64,000 nt of DNA from Dyadobacter luteus. GTDB lineage: Bacteria > Bacteroidota > Bacteroidia > Cytophagales > Spirosomataceae. Below the pieces are notes generated by a model. That model saw only the letters and a list, made by a program, of their open reading frames with translations. It did not search any database and was not told the DNA's origin. The position numbers and the translations under genes were made by a program. Location of the stretch: positions 1 to 64,000 of the forward strand of contig NZ_QNUL01000016.1 of the NCBI RefSeq assembly GCF_003383615.1, written 5' to 3'. Shown one piece after another: positions 45,502 through 52,844 of this stretch (position 1 is the first letter of the stretch; each line of letters starts with the position of its first letter).

Positions 45502-45947
45502 TGAGTTTTCCTTTTAAAAAAAAGCAAGCTTTTCAGCTGTTTTTTTGGTCAGTTTTTTTTCTTATCGTTTAATAATTGTATATTTTGAAGAATGTTAACG
45601 AGAACGCAAATCACCATCTTGCTATCATTCACGCTGATAAACAGCATTATATTGCAATATTTCAAACAAACTAAAATTGCACTCTTTCAAATAGATATGT
45701 GCAGCTTATTTTTTATACACACCCCAAAAGGCGTAAAAAATTTTAATAATGGACACTAAAAGCAAATATTATTTCCCCGGGATTCACTCTTTTGTGTCCG
45801 ATTTTTATAATTACACCACTAAAAAATTATACTCTTTTAATTATGTACTTTTCGTATGAATACTTATAACGCCTTTTACGGACGTATAAGGTATGTTGTT
45901 TTCTAAATTCTCCTTCCCATCCGGGCTAAGGATTGGCAAAAATGTCA

Positions 45948-45955
45948 TAATTTTG
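45948..45955 (+). promoter_or_regulatory. -7 box TAATTTTG for gatC
   Basis: Exact TAnnTTTG on the plus strand, 50 bases before the gatC ATG. No good -33 box. Confidence 0.4.
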
Positions 45956-46004
45956 ACTTTCACAATAATACCTGACGAGAACTTAACACATTCTTAACAC
46001 GAAA

Positions 46005-46292
46005 ATGAAGATAGATAGGGAATCTTTGCAAAAAATAGCTCACTTATCCAGGCTACAAATTAAACCGGAGGAAGAAGCGTCATTACTAAAAAGCATGGAC
46101 TCTGTTCTTTCCTGGATGGAACAGCTGAATGAAGTGGATACAGATGGAGTTGAGCCACTGATTCACGTAATGGATGAAGCAAACAACTGGCGCCAGGATG
46201 ATGGCAAAAATACGCTCCTCCGCAACGAGGCTCTTGCAAATGCCCCTACTAAAAATTCATCCTATATAATGGTACCCAAAGTTATTGAGTAA
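46005..46292 (+). CDS. gatC: Aspartyl/glutamyl-tRNA amidotransferase subunit C
   Basis: Subunit C of the GatCAB complex that converts Glu-tRNA(Gln) or Asp-tRNA(Asn) to the amide form; it stabilises GatA and GatB. The 95-residue protein has the family's IAHLSRLQIKPEEEASLLKSMDSVL start and LNEVDTDGVEPLIHVMDEANNW core, given here in parts. gatA and gatB are not adjacent, which is common. Its last 11 bases overlap the end of the convergent nitrilase gene. Confidence 0.94.
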   Translation: MKIDRESLQKIAHLSRLQIKPEEEASLLKSMDSVLSWMEQLNEVDTDGVEPLIHVMDEANNWRQDDGKNTLLRNEALANAPTKNSSYIMVPKVIE

Positions 46293-47067
46293 GCAACTCG
46301 AATGAGTCAGCATCCAGGTATGCCGGAAATGATTTCCTATAGTTATCCAGATGCTGTTTTGATATACTTATAATTTTGTATCCGGCTGACTCTCCCATCA
46401 TAGCTATGGATTCTCCTAAAAAATCATTGACAACGGAGTTCCCGTTATGATCAGTCCCATGACCATCAACCCCCAGCCTGTTTACTCCTACCACATAACT
46501 TTGATTCTCGATAGCCCTTGCCTTTAATAATGTATTCCAGGCACTTACCCTCCTGGCAGGCCAGTTGGCTACATATATAAGCAGGTCGTATGGATTTGCA
46601 GCCGCATTGCGACTCCAGACCGGAAATCTGAGATCGTAACATATCAGCGCCCGGATATTCCAACCCTTCCAGGCAATCTGATTATTGACGCTACCCCCTG
46701 AATAGGTTTTATGCTCTTCACCCATTCTGAAAAGATGGCGCTTGTCATAGACATCATGGCCACCATCCGGGTAGGCATACAAAAGCCTGTTGAAATAATT
46801 TTCACCTTCTCTTACAGCGAAACTACCAATGACCAGTGCATCCGTTTGTCGGGCGATTTGTTTCATCCAACGGGTTGTTGTCAGATTCATTGGCTCAGCA
46901 AAAGCCACATTCATGGTAAACCCTGTGTTGAACATTTCCGGAAGTACAATCACATCCACCGGTTTATCAAAGGTCGCAATCGTTTCTTCCAGGGAAGCTA
47001 AATTGGCCGTGACATCTTCCCAGTACAGATCTGCCTGAATTATGGCTATTGCCAGCGATTCTTTCAT
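46282..47067 (-). CDS. Nitrilase superfamily amidohydrolase (omega-amidase type)
   Basis: A 261-residue C-N hydrolase with the Glu-Lys-Cys triad at E44 (VLPEMFNTGF), K109 (DKRHLFRMGEEH) and C143 (LICYDLRFPVWSRN). The sequence around the Lys (YDKRHLFRMGEEH) and the size fit the omega-amidase/YafV group, which hydrolyses amides such as 2-oxoglutaramate. It lies 12 bases after def and shares its transcript; the link to deformylation is not explained. Confidence 0.9.
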   Translation of the reverse strand: MKESLAIAIIQADLYWEDVTANLASLEETIATFDKPVDVIVLPEMFNTGFTMNVAFAEPMNLTTTRWMKQIARQTDALVIGSFAVREGENYFNRLLYAYPDGGHDVYDKRHLFRMGEEHKTYSGGSVNNQIAWKGWNIRALICYDLRFPVWSRNAAANPYDLLIYVANWPARRVSAWNTLLKARAIENQSYVVGVNRLGVDGHGTDHNGNSVVNDFLGESIAMMGESAGYKIISISKQHLDNYRKSFPAYLDADSFELLTQ

Positions 47068-47079
47068 GATGAATCGGGA

Positions 47080-47667
47080 TTATTTACGCCCTGGAAATTT
47101 CATGCGGTAATCAGCATCCACATTTCCCTTCATTATATCTGACAATCTCTTTTTAATCAGCTGTTTTTTCAAAGTTGGCAGATAGTCTACAAACAACTTA
47201 CCCAACAAATGATCATATTCATGCTGAATGATTCTTGCTGCCATACCGCTATATTCCTCAGTGTACTCGTTCCAATCGGTATCTCTGTAACGGATCACCA
47301 ATTTCTCAGGTCTGTAAACATCGCCTCTGATACCAGGAATACTCAGACACCCCTCCTCAAAGGCCCACTCTTTACCACTCTCTTCCAATATTTCAGGATT
47401 GATAAATGTTTTTTTGAAATCGGCAAGCGACAAATCGACATCTTCGTCCTCATCATCCTCCTCCTTTTCGCTAAACGGAGTTGCATCAACAACGAATATG
47501 CGAACGTTCAAACCAATCTGAGGTGCAGCAAGTCCTACACCATTCGCTGAGTACATTGTTTCAAACATATCATCAGACAGCTTTTTGAGATCCAGCTCGT
47601 CCTTTTCAATAAAACGGGTTGGTTTTCTAAGTATCGGATCGCCGTAGGCTACAACAGGATAAATCAT
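47080..47667 (-). CDS. def: Peptide deformylase
   Basis: Removes the formyl group from the N-terminal methionine of new proteins. The 195-residue protein has GVGLAAPQ (43-50), EGCLS (105-109, metal ligand Cys107) and QHEYDH (148-153, ligands His149 and His153, catalytic Glu150). An acidic insertion (EKEEDDEDEDVD, residues 67-78) is unusual for the family and probably extends a surface loop. Middle gene of ruvX-def-nitrilase. Confidence 0.96.
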   Translation of the reverse strand: MIYPVVAYGDPILRKPTRFIEKDELDLKKLSDDMFETMYSANGVGLAAPQIGLNVRIFVVDATPFSEKEEDDEDEDVDLSLADFKKTFINPEILEESGKEWAFEEGCLSIPGIRGDVYRPEKLVIRYRDTDWNEYTEEYSGMAARIIQHEYDHLLGKLFVDYLPTLKKQLIKKRLSDIMKGNVDADYRMKFPGRK

Positions 47668-47716
47668 TTTTCTTATATACTATTTAATTGTAAACAAAAC
47701 AGATGGAGCACGACCC

Positions 47717-48130
47717 TTAGCGCCGGCTTTCCATGTAAGACTGGAGAATAATGGTAGCGCTAATCTTATCGATATTACCTTTATCTCTTCTGTCACTTTT
47801 TTTTGAGCCACTGGCTATCATAGATTGCAAAGCCATCGACGAAGTAAATCGTTCGTCGTGAAGGTGAACCGGTGTGCCGGGAAATACCTTTTCCAATTGC
47901 TTGACAAAGACCCTTACCCTTGCCGCGTTCTCGCTATCCGTATTGTCAAGCTTGCGGGGCATTCCTACAATAAATCCTTCTACGTCCTCTTTCTCCTTAT
48001 AACTTTTAAGAAAATCAATGAGGTCGTGCGTTCTTACTGTTTCGAGCGCCGTTGCAATGATTTGCAATGGATCCGTTACAGCAAGACCTGTTCTTTTTGC
48101 ACCGTAATCGATTGCTAACAGACGTGGCAT
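47717..48130 (-). CDS. ruvX: Putative pre-16S rRNA nuclease / Holliday junction resolvase YqgF
   Basis: A 137-residue RNase H-fold protein of the RuvX/YqgF family. The N-terminal LLAIDYGAKRTGLAVTDP carries the first catalytic Asp, and VHLHDERFTSSMA and SDRRDKGNIDKISATIILQSYM the rest. In E. coli it takes part in 16S rRNA 5' end processing. It leads an operon with def and the nitrilase gene and is divergent from recJ (124 bases). Confidence 0.94.
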   Translation of the reverse strand: MPRLLAIDYGAKRTGLAVTDPLQIIATALETVRTHDLIDFLKSYKEKEDVEGFIVGMPRKLDNTDSENAARVRVFVKQLEKVFPGTPVHLHDERFTSSMALQSMIASGSKKSDRRDKGNIDKISATIILQSYMESRR

Positions 48131-48159
48131 CTTATATGTTAATTAAAACTAATTACTTG

Positions 48160-48167
48160 CAAAGATA
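48160..48167 (-). promoter_or_regulatory. -7 box TATCTTTG for ruvX-def
   Basis: Exact TAnnTTTG on the minus strand, 30 bases upstream of the ruvX ATG. The divergent recJ promoter is 50-80 bases away on the other strand. Confidence 0.45.
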
Positions 48168-48214
48168 AGACCTTTCGACTAGCTTTCTCCCTCATGAGCA
48201 TCACTAAGCCATAT

Positions 48215-48249
48215 TTTGCTGCACACATTATATATTAACATTATCTTTG
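48215..48249 (+). promoter_or_regulatory. Promoter for recJ directly adjoining the start codon
   Basis: TTTG at 48215-48218, a 23-base spacer and TATCTTTG at 48242-48249. Only four bases separate the -7 box from the recJ ATG at 48254, so transcription should begin at or next to the start codon and the mRNA may be leaderless. Confidence 0.55.
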
Positions 48250-48253
48250 TGGC

Positions 48254-49966
48254 ATGATTGACAAACGCTGGATAAACCACCCCGATCTCACTCCTGAGCA
48301 GATTAATATAGTAAACGAACTGACTGAATCCTTAAAAATAGATTCTGCTTTGGCTACTTTACTGACTCAAAGGGGTATCCGGGATTTTGAAGATTCCAGA
48401 CAGTTTTTCCGCCCGGATCTTTCCAAACTTCACGATCCTTACCTGATGCAGGATATGGATCTTGCCGTTCAGCGCCTGGCAAAAGCTATTGCGAATAATG
48501 AAAAGATTTTGGTATACGGAGATTATGATGTTGACGGCACGACGTCTGTAACTGTCTTCTACGGTTTTCTCAGTAGGATATATGAGCAACTCGACTACTA
48601 CATACCCGACAGATATAATGAAGGATACGGTGTTTCGTGGCAGAGCATTGACTGGGCACAAGAGAATGGCTATACACTTATTGTGACACTGGACTGTGGT
48701 ATAAAATCCGTTGACAAGGTAACAGAAGCAAAGAAAAGGGGAATCGACTTCATTATATGCGATCACCACCGGCCGGGCGATGAACTTCCTCCTGCCGAGG
48801 CGGTTCTGGATCCCAAACGTGAAGACTGTCTCTATCCTTATAAAGAACTTACAGGCTGCGGGGTTGGCTTTAAGCTGTTACAGGCATTTTGTATCCATCA
48901 GCAAATTGATCAGAATATCCTTTTCGAATATCTGGATTTACTGGTTGTCAGCATTGCAGCTGATATTGTCCCTATTACAGGTGAAAACCGGATACTTGCA
49001 CATTACGGTCTTTTACGACTCAATGCTGCTCCTCGCCCTGGCATCAAAGCGTTAATCAAAATTGCGGGCATGTCGGGCACACTGGACATTACCAATGTTG
49101 TTTTCGGACTTGGTCCACGCATCAACGCAGCTGGCAGGATCAAACATGCCAAAGAGGCTGTCAGACTTTTGCTTTCTGAAGAAACAGATGAGGCGGATGC
49201 GTTCGCAGAAGAAATCAATCAGCATAACAGCGACAGAAGAAATTTCGACAGCAGTATCACTGAAGAGGCATTACTGATGATCGAAAAAGATGAATGGTTC
49301 CTGACTGCGAATAGTACCGTATTATATAAGGAAGACTGGCATAAAGGTGTGATTGGTATTGTAGCCAGCCGGTGCATAGAAAAATACCACAGACCAACGA
49401 TCATCCTCACACAATCTCACGGAAAAGCTGCGGGGTCCGCCCGTTCGGTACCCGGGTTCGATGTGTACGAAGCAATAGAAGAATGCTCCGACCTGCTCGA
49501 ACAATTCGGCGGGCATACTTTTGCGGCAGGTCTCACTCTTCCTATTCAAAATATAGAGGCGTTCCGTAAAAGATTTAATGAGATTGTCAGCAGCCGTATA
49601 CTTCCGGACCAGCTCGTTCCGATGATTAATATTGATCTTCCACTGAGCCTGGCAAGTATTACGCCAAAGTTTTATAATATTCTCCGGCAAATGGGACCAT
49701 TTGGTCCTGGTAATATGACTCCTGTTTTTATGAGCAGCAATGTAATGCTATCCGGTAATCCAGTTATCATGAAGGAGAAGCATATCAAATTTGATGTGAA
49801 GCAGGAAGACTCTCCGGCATTTACTGTTATTGGCTTCGGAATGGCACCTTGCTACAAAGAATTATTGAATAATAAGTACTTTTCAATATGTTACAATCTT
49901 GAAGAGAATAACTTTCGGGATAAAAAAACGTTACAATTGTTTCTTAAAGACATCAAGTTCAACTGA
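48254..49966 (+). CDS. recJ: Single-stranded-DNA-specific exonuclease RecJ
   Basis: A 5'-3' exonuclease on single-stranded DNA for recombination and repair. The 570-residue protein has the DHH motif I VYGDYDVDGT (residues 87-96), TLDCGI, and CDHHRPG; the DHHA1 region includes GPRINAAGRIKHA and KAAGSARSVPGFDVYEA and GGHTFAAGLTLP. Size and motif order are typical. The N-terminus (MIDKRWINHPDL) starts four bases after a consensus -7 box, see the promoter entry. The next gene, lptB, starts 35 bases later and may be co-transcribed. Confidence 0.96.
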   Translation: MIDKRWINHPDLTPEQINIVNELTESLKIDSALATLLTQRGIRDFEDSRQFFRPDLSKLHDPYLMQDMDLAVQRLAKAIANNEKILVYGDYDVDGTTSVTVFYGFLSRIYEQLDYYIPDRYNEGYGVSWQSIDWAQENGYTLIVTLDCGIKSVDKVTEAKKRGIDFIICDHHRPGDELPPAEAVLDPKREDCLYPYKELTGCGVGFKLLQAFCIHQQIDQNILFEYLDLLVVSIAADIVPITGENRILAHYGLLRLNAAPRPGIKALIKIAGMSGTLDITNVVFGLGPRINAAGRIKHAKEAVRLLLSEETDEADAFAEEINQHNSDRRNFDSSITEEALLMIEKDEWFLTANSTVLYKEDWHKGVIGIVASRCIEKYHRPTIILTQSHGKAAGSARSVPGFDVYEAIEECSDLLEQFGGHTFAAGLTLPIQNIEAFRKRFNEIVSSRILPDQLVPMINIDLPLSLASITPKFYNILRQMGPFGPGNMTPVFMSSNVMLSGNPVIMKEKHIKFDVKQEDSPAFTVIGFGMAPCYKELLNNKYFSICYNLEENNFRDKKTLQLFLKDIKFN

Positions 49967-50001
49967 TCATTCCCTCACCGGCGATTAGCACTAACAAATC
50001 A

Positions 50002-50736
50002 ATGATATTAAAAACAGAGAATCTGGTTAAGAAGTACGGTCCGAGACTGGTTAATAATAATGTCAGTTACCAAGTGGAGCAAGGTGAGATTGTAGGATTA
50101 CTTGGACCTAATGGTGCCGGCAAAACTACCTCTTTCTATATGGCCGTGGGCCTGGTGAAACCGAATAGCGGCAAGGTGTATCTTGACGACAAGGATATCA
50201 CAAGTCTGCCTATGTATAAAAGAGCACGGCTTGGCCTTGGCTATCTTGCTCAGGAGGCGTCGGTATTCCGCACATTAACCGTAGAGGAAAATATCCGTGC
50301 TGTACTGGAAATGACTGATCTCCCCAGAACCAAGCAAAAAGAAAAAGTAGAGGAATTACTGGAAGAGTTCCACCTGCAACATGTAAGGAAAAGCAAAGGC
50401 ATGGTACTTTCCGGAGGAGAAAGAAGAAGAACTGAGATTGCCCGGGCTCTTGCTGTGGATCCGAAATTTATTTTGCTGGATGAACCATTTGCGGGTGTTG
50501 ACCCTATTGCGGTAGAAGATATACAGAGCATCGTCGCCAAACTCAAACATAAGAACATTGGTATCCTTATTACTGATCACAATGTAAATGAAACACTTTC
50601 CATTACAGACAGAGCATATCTTCTGTTCGAAGGTAAAATTCTGAAACAGGGAACTGCGGAAGAACTTGCGGAAGATGAGGTAGTAAGACGTGTTTATCTT
50701 GGGCAGCATTTCGAGCTGAAACGCAAGTTCGTATAA
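50002..50736 (+). CDS. lptB: LPS export ABC transporter ATP-binding protein LptB
   Basis: ATPase of the LptB2FG complex that drives lipopolysaccharide from the inner membrane to the outer membrane. The 244-residue ABC protein has GPNGAGKTT (near 36-44), LSGGERRRTEIARAL and FILLDEPFAGVDP, with the family's LVKKYGPRLVNNNVSY start. LptF/G/A/C are not adjacent. It follows recJ in the same direction. Confidence 0.95.
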   Translation: MILKTENLVKKYGPRLVNNNVSYQVEQGEIVGLLGPNGAGKTTSFYMAVGLVKPNSGKVYLDDKDITSLPMYKRARLGLGYLAQEASVFRTLTVEENIRAVLEMTDLPRTKQKEKVEELLEEFHLQHVRKSKGMVLSGGERRRTEIARALAVDPKFILLDEPFAGVDPIAVEDIQSIVAKLKHKNIGILITDHNVNETLSITDRAYLLFEGKILKQGTAEELAEDEVVRRVYLGQHFELKRKFV

Positions 50737-50832
50737 AAGGAATAAAAATAGAAAAGGGAACGCTCACCGGCATTCCCTCTCTTACAATTATTCACCATGA
50801 ACTGTATTTACTAGATTATCTTTAAGGAAAAC

Positions 50833-50988
50833 CTATTTCTTAGGACACTTTTTGCAGTGCTTTCCTTTCTTTTTATATTTTTCGCAGCATTTCTTGAATA
50901 CGCATTCATCTCCATCTTGAATAGACTTCGAGAAACAACTCTCCTGACCAATAATACCACCCGGCTCAATGCACATCAACGCGCTCAT
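50833..50988 (-). CDS. Cysteine-rich microprotein
   Basis: A 51-residue protein with seven cysteines: MSALMCIEPGG, then CFSKS, DGDECVFKKCCEKYKKKG and CKKCPKK. Cys positions are 6, 18, 29, 34, 35, 45 and 48. It has a basic C-terminal half (CCEKYKKKGKHCKKCPKK) and no signal peptide. A full promoter lies just upstream (TTTG at 51038-51041, 19-base spacer, TACATTTG at 51011-51018), predicting a leader of about 19 bases. The reading is the only one covering the space between lptB and the next gene. Function unknown; metal binding is an inference from the cysteines. Confidence 0.7.
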   Translation of the reverse strand: MSALMCIEPGGIIGQESCFSKSIQDGDECVFKKCCEKYKKKGKHCKKCPKK

Positions 50989-51010
50989 CTTTATTATCTA
51001 ATTAGTGAGA

Positions 51011-51041
51011 CAAATGTATGACCTATTTAGAATCATTCAAA
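51011..51041 (-). promoter_or_regulatory. Promoter for the cysteine-rich microprotein
   Basis: Minus-strand TTTG (51041-51038), a 19-base spacer and TACATTTG (51018-51011), the complete Bacteroidota consensus. The predicted start is about 19 bases before the ATG at 50988. Confidence 0.6.
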
Positions 51042-51101
51042 ACATTTGACGAAATTATTTTGAAAAAATCTAAATAACATCGCTTAATACCTATTTTTCC
51101 A

Positions 51102-51806
51102 TTACTGAATTTTCTCCCAGATCTCGTGAATAGGCTTACCGTCGCTGCTTTTTCCACTATGATCCCAACGTCCGTTTTCAAGCTTCCAGCCAAAATTAAG
51201 ACTAGTTCCTACACGATTATTATCCTTTGAAAAGAATTCGATCTTTTCTGTATACTTGCCATTAGCCGCTGTATAAGTACCTCCCCCTGTTGCATAAAAT
51301 CCTTTTACAGCAGGATCAATTGCAAACCAATGGAACCGTGTACCGGAAAGTAATTTTAAAGTTTTTCTGGTTCCCTGCTGATGAATCTTAACTAATTCAC
51401 CTTCTCCGCCATTCGCCCTTTCCGTTATGTGCCAGGCACCTGCCATGGGCGCATTGGCAGCTTCATCGACTTTCATCCAAACCATCGCCTCTTCGTACTT
51501 CATGGTAAGAATTCCATCCTTTTTGGTTATCGTAAATACTATAGGTATGCCAATCTTGGCTGTATCTGCCGAGTTAAACTCGGGAGTGTATGTCATCTTA
51601 TCTCCATCCATAGTAAATGCGCCTCCTTCAGCCCGCTCAAAATATTTATTACCAACGCTGAAAGAAGCTATAGATAAATAGTTATCAGCGACAATGAGCA
51701 TGGAAGTACTTCCTGTCGGCTCCTGAGATTTCCAGGCACCTTTTGGCGGTTGGCCATACGCTACAGCTGAGGCTATACATAAAATCAATAGCAGTAAATT
51801 TTTCAT
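51102..51806 (-). CDS. Exported lipocalin-like protein of unknown function
   Basis: A 234-residue protein with a signal peptide (residues 1-18, cleaved after AYGQ). The mature part shows two similar beta-rich halves: GAWKSQEPTGSTSMLIVADNYLSIASFS and a second starting GAWHITERANGGEGELVKIHQQG (residues about 121-143), each with a GxW start, which suggests an internal duplication of a lipocalin-type sheet. Similar exported proteins are common in Bacteroidota; no function is known. Confidence 0.75.
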   Translation of the reverse strand: MKNLLLLILCIASAVAYGQPPKGAWKSQEPTGSTSMLIVADNYLSIASFSVGNKYFERAEGGAFTMDGDKMTYTPEFNSADTAKIGIPIVFTITKKDGILTMKYEEAMVWMKVDEAANAPMAGAWHITERANGGEGELVKIHQQGTRKTLKLLSGTRFHWFAIDPAVKGFYATGGGTYTAANGKYTEKIEFFSKDNNRVGTSLNFGWKLENGRWDHSGKSSDGKPIHEIWEKIQ

Positions 51807-51874
51807 TCTTGGGATCTGATTGGTTTATTAAAAAATACATCAAAATTGTGCCACCCTTATCATTGATGAATCCA

Positions 51875-52570
51875 CTACTTTAATACCTCCTTTAAGACAT
51901 CGAGGGAACGAATCTCACCAAGCCCTTCCAGATGTATTTTAAAGAAAAAAAGTGTCTTTTCAAGAATAGACACACGCCGCGTCCTGTCCAGCGCAATAAC
52001 GGTTCCATAATCCTCCGCTATCATTCGACCCATTGCTGTCAGCTCAATTGCATCACCTATCTGAGGAAAATGATGATGATGGATTTCTCTTTCCAGATCT
52101 TCCTGTGTCTCAACACCAAATCCCAGATAAGAGGCCAGTTGCAGCATAAATTGAATGTGGAAGTTTTCAAATCCATCGTCTGCTTCATCCAGATAAATCA
52201 CAGATTGTTCCAGAAAATAAAATAATGGCTGATTCTCCTCTTCCTCTCTGAGTGATTTTACCAGAATCTCTGTTATAAAAAGTGCCAGACTTGATTTCAA
52301 CACATGGTAAGGAAGTGTTTTGAACGGATGGTAACACTTGATTTCGGAGATACGATGAATTTCATCCTGCTTACCTTTGTGGTACACTACCAGGTCAAGG
52401 AGTGTAAGCGGTTGAAATAAAGCGATACGGTTATGTTTTGCACTGCTGCTTCTGACTCCGTTTACGATGTAGGTCTGTACACCAAATAACTCGGTGTAGA
52501 TCTTCGCAATGATGGAAGACTCCTTGTATTTAATATAACTGAGGGCAATACCCCGGGTCTTATGTAGCAT
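51875..52570 (-). CDS. recO: DNA repair protein RecO
   Basis: Loads RecA at gaps with RecF/RecR. The 231-residue protein starts at the ATG at 52570 (MLHKTRGIALSYIKYKESSII), which matches the family N-terminus. A longer frame to 52633 starts with GTG and covers the promoter box at 52588-52595, so it is rejected. An OB-fold N-terminus is followed by the RecO C-terminal helical region. It is monocistronic between two exported-protein genes and a purF-like gene. Confidence 0.93.
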   Translation of the reverse strand: MLHKTRGIALSYIKYKESSIIAKIYTELFGVQTYIVNGVRSSSAKHNRIALFQPLTLLDLVVYHKGKQDEIHRISEIKCYHPFKTLPYHVLKSSLALFITEILVKSLREEEENQPLFYFLEQSVIYLDEADDGFENFHIQFMLQLASYLGFGVETQEDLEREIHHHHFPQIGDAIELTAMGRMIAEDYGTVIALDRTRRVSILEKTLFFFKIHLEGLGEIRSLDVLKEVLK

Positions 52571-52587
52571 CGTTTTCGGGTTAAAAT

Positions 52588-52595
52588 CAAATTTA
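52588..52595 (-). promoter_or_regulatory. -7 box TAAATTTG for recO
   Basis: Exact TAnnTTTG on the minus strand, 17 bases upstream of the chosen ATG at 52570. Its position favours that start over the upstream GTG. Confidence 0.5.
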
Positions 52596-52701
52596 GGATA
52601 ATTGGTGGTTACCCTTTCTATCTCTTCAAACACAGCCAGAAAGAATCATACTCATTATATCCTGTCGGCGACCGGCTTAGAACCTTTAAAAATACGACTG
52701 G

Positions 52702-52737
52702 TTTGAATATTTTTAAGAGAAAGGATTCATATCTTTG
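52702..52737 (+). promoter_or_regulatory. Promoter for the purF-like gene
   Basis: TTTG at 52702-52705, a 24-base spacer and TATCTTTG at 52730-52737. The spacer is a little long, but the -7 box is exact. It gives a leader of about 104 bases with no riboswitch-like fold that I can see. Confidence 0.55.
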
Positions 52738-52844
52738 CACGCATTAACGAACTAAAAAAGGTCTTTAAATCGTTAACCAAATATTAAAAAGGAATAAGCT
52801 TTGCAAACAGCAAACGGATCTATTTCTAACATATTATTCTTCCC

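Larger units (their letters stand above)
45376..46004. other. Intergenic region between the divergent exbB and gatC genes
   Basis: 629 bases of AT-rich DNA. It holds a minus-strand -7 box for the exbB operon (45494-45501) and a plus-strand -7 box for gatC (45948-45955). A 55-codon plus-strand ORF (45592-45759) has one hydrophobic stretch but no supporting signals and is not called. No RNA gene or repeat was recognised. Confidence 0.5.

Noticed and set aside
45592..45759. A 55-codon plus-strand ORF in the exbB-gatC gap with one hydrophobic stretch
   Set aside because: AT-rich random-looking composition, no ribosome-binding site or exact promoter box close to the ATG, and no family features.
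50740..50790. Possible terminator GGGAACGC...GCATTCCC after lptB
   Set aside because: The eight-base arms have a mismatch and the sequence after them lacks a T-run; it may terminate but is too weak to call.
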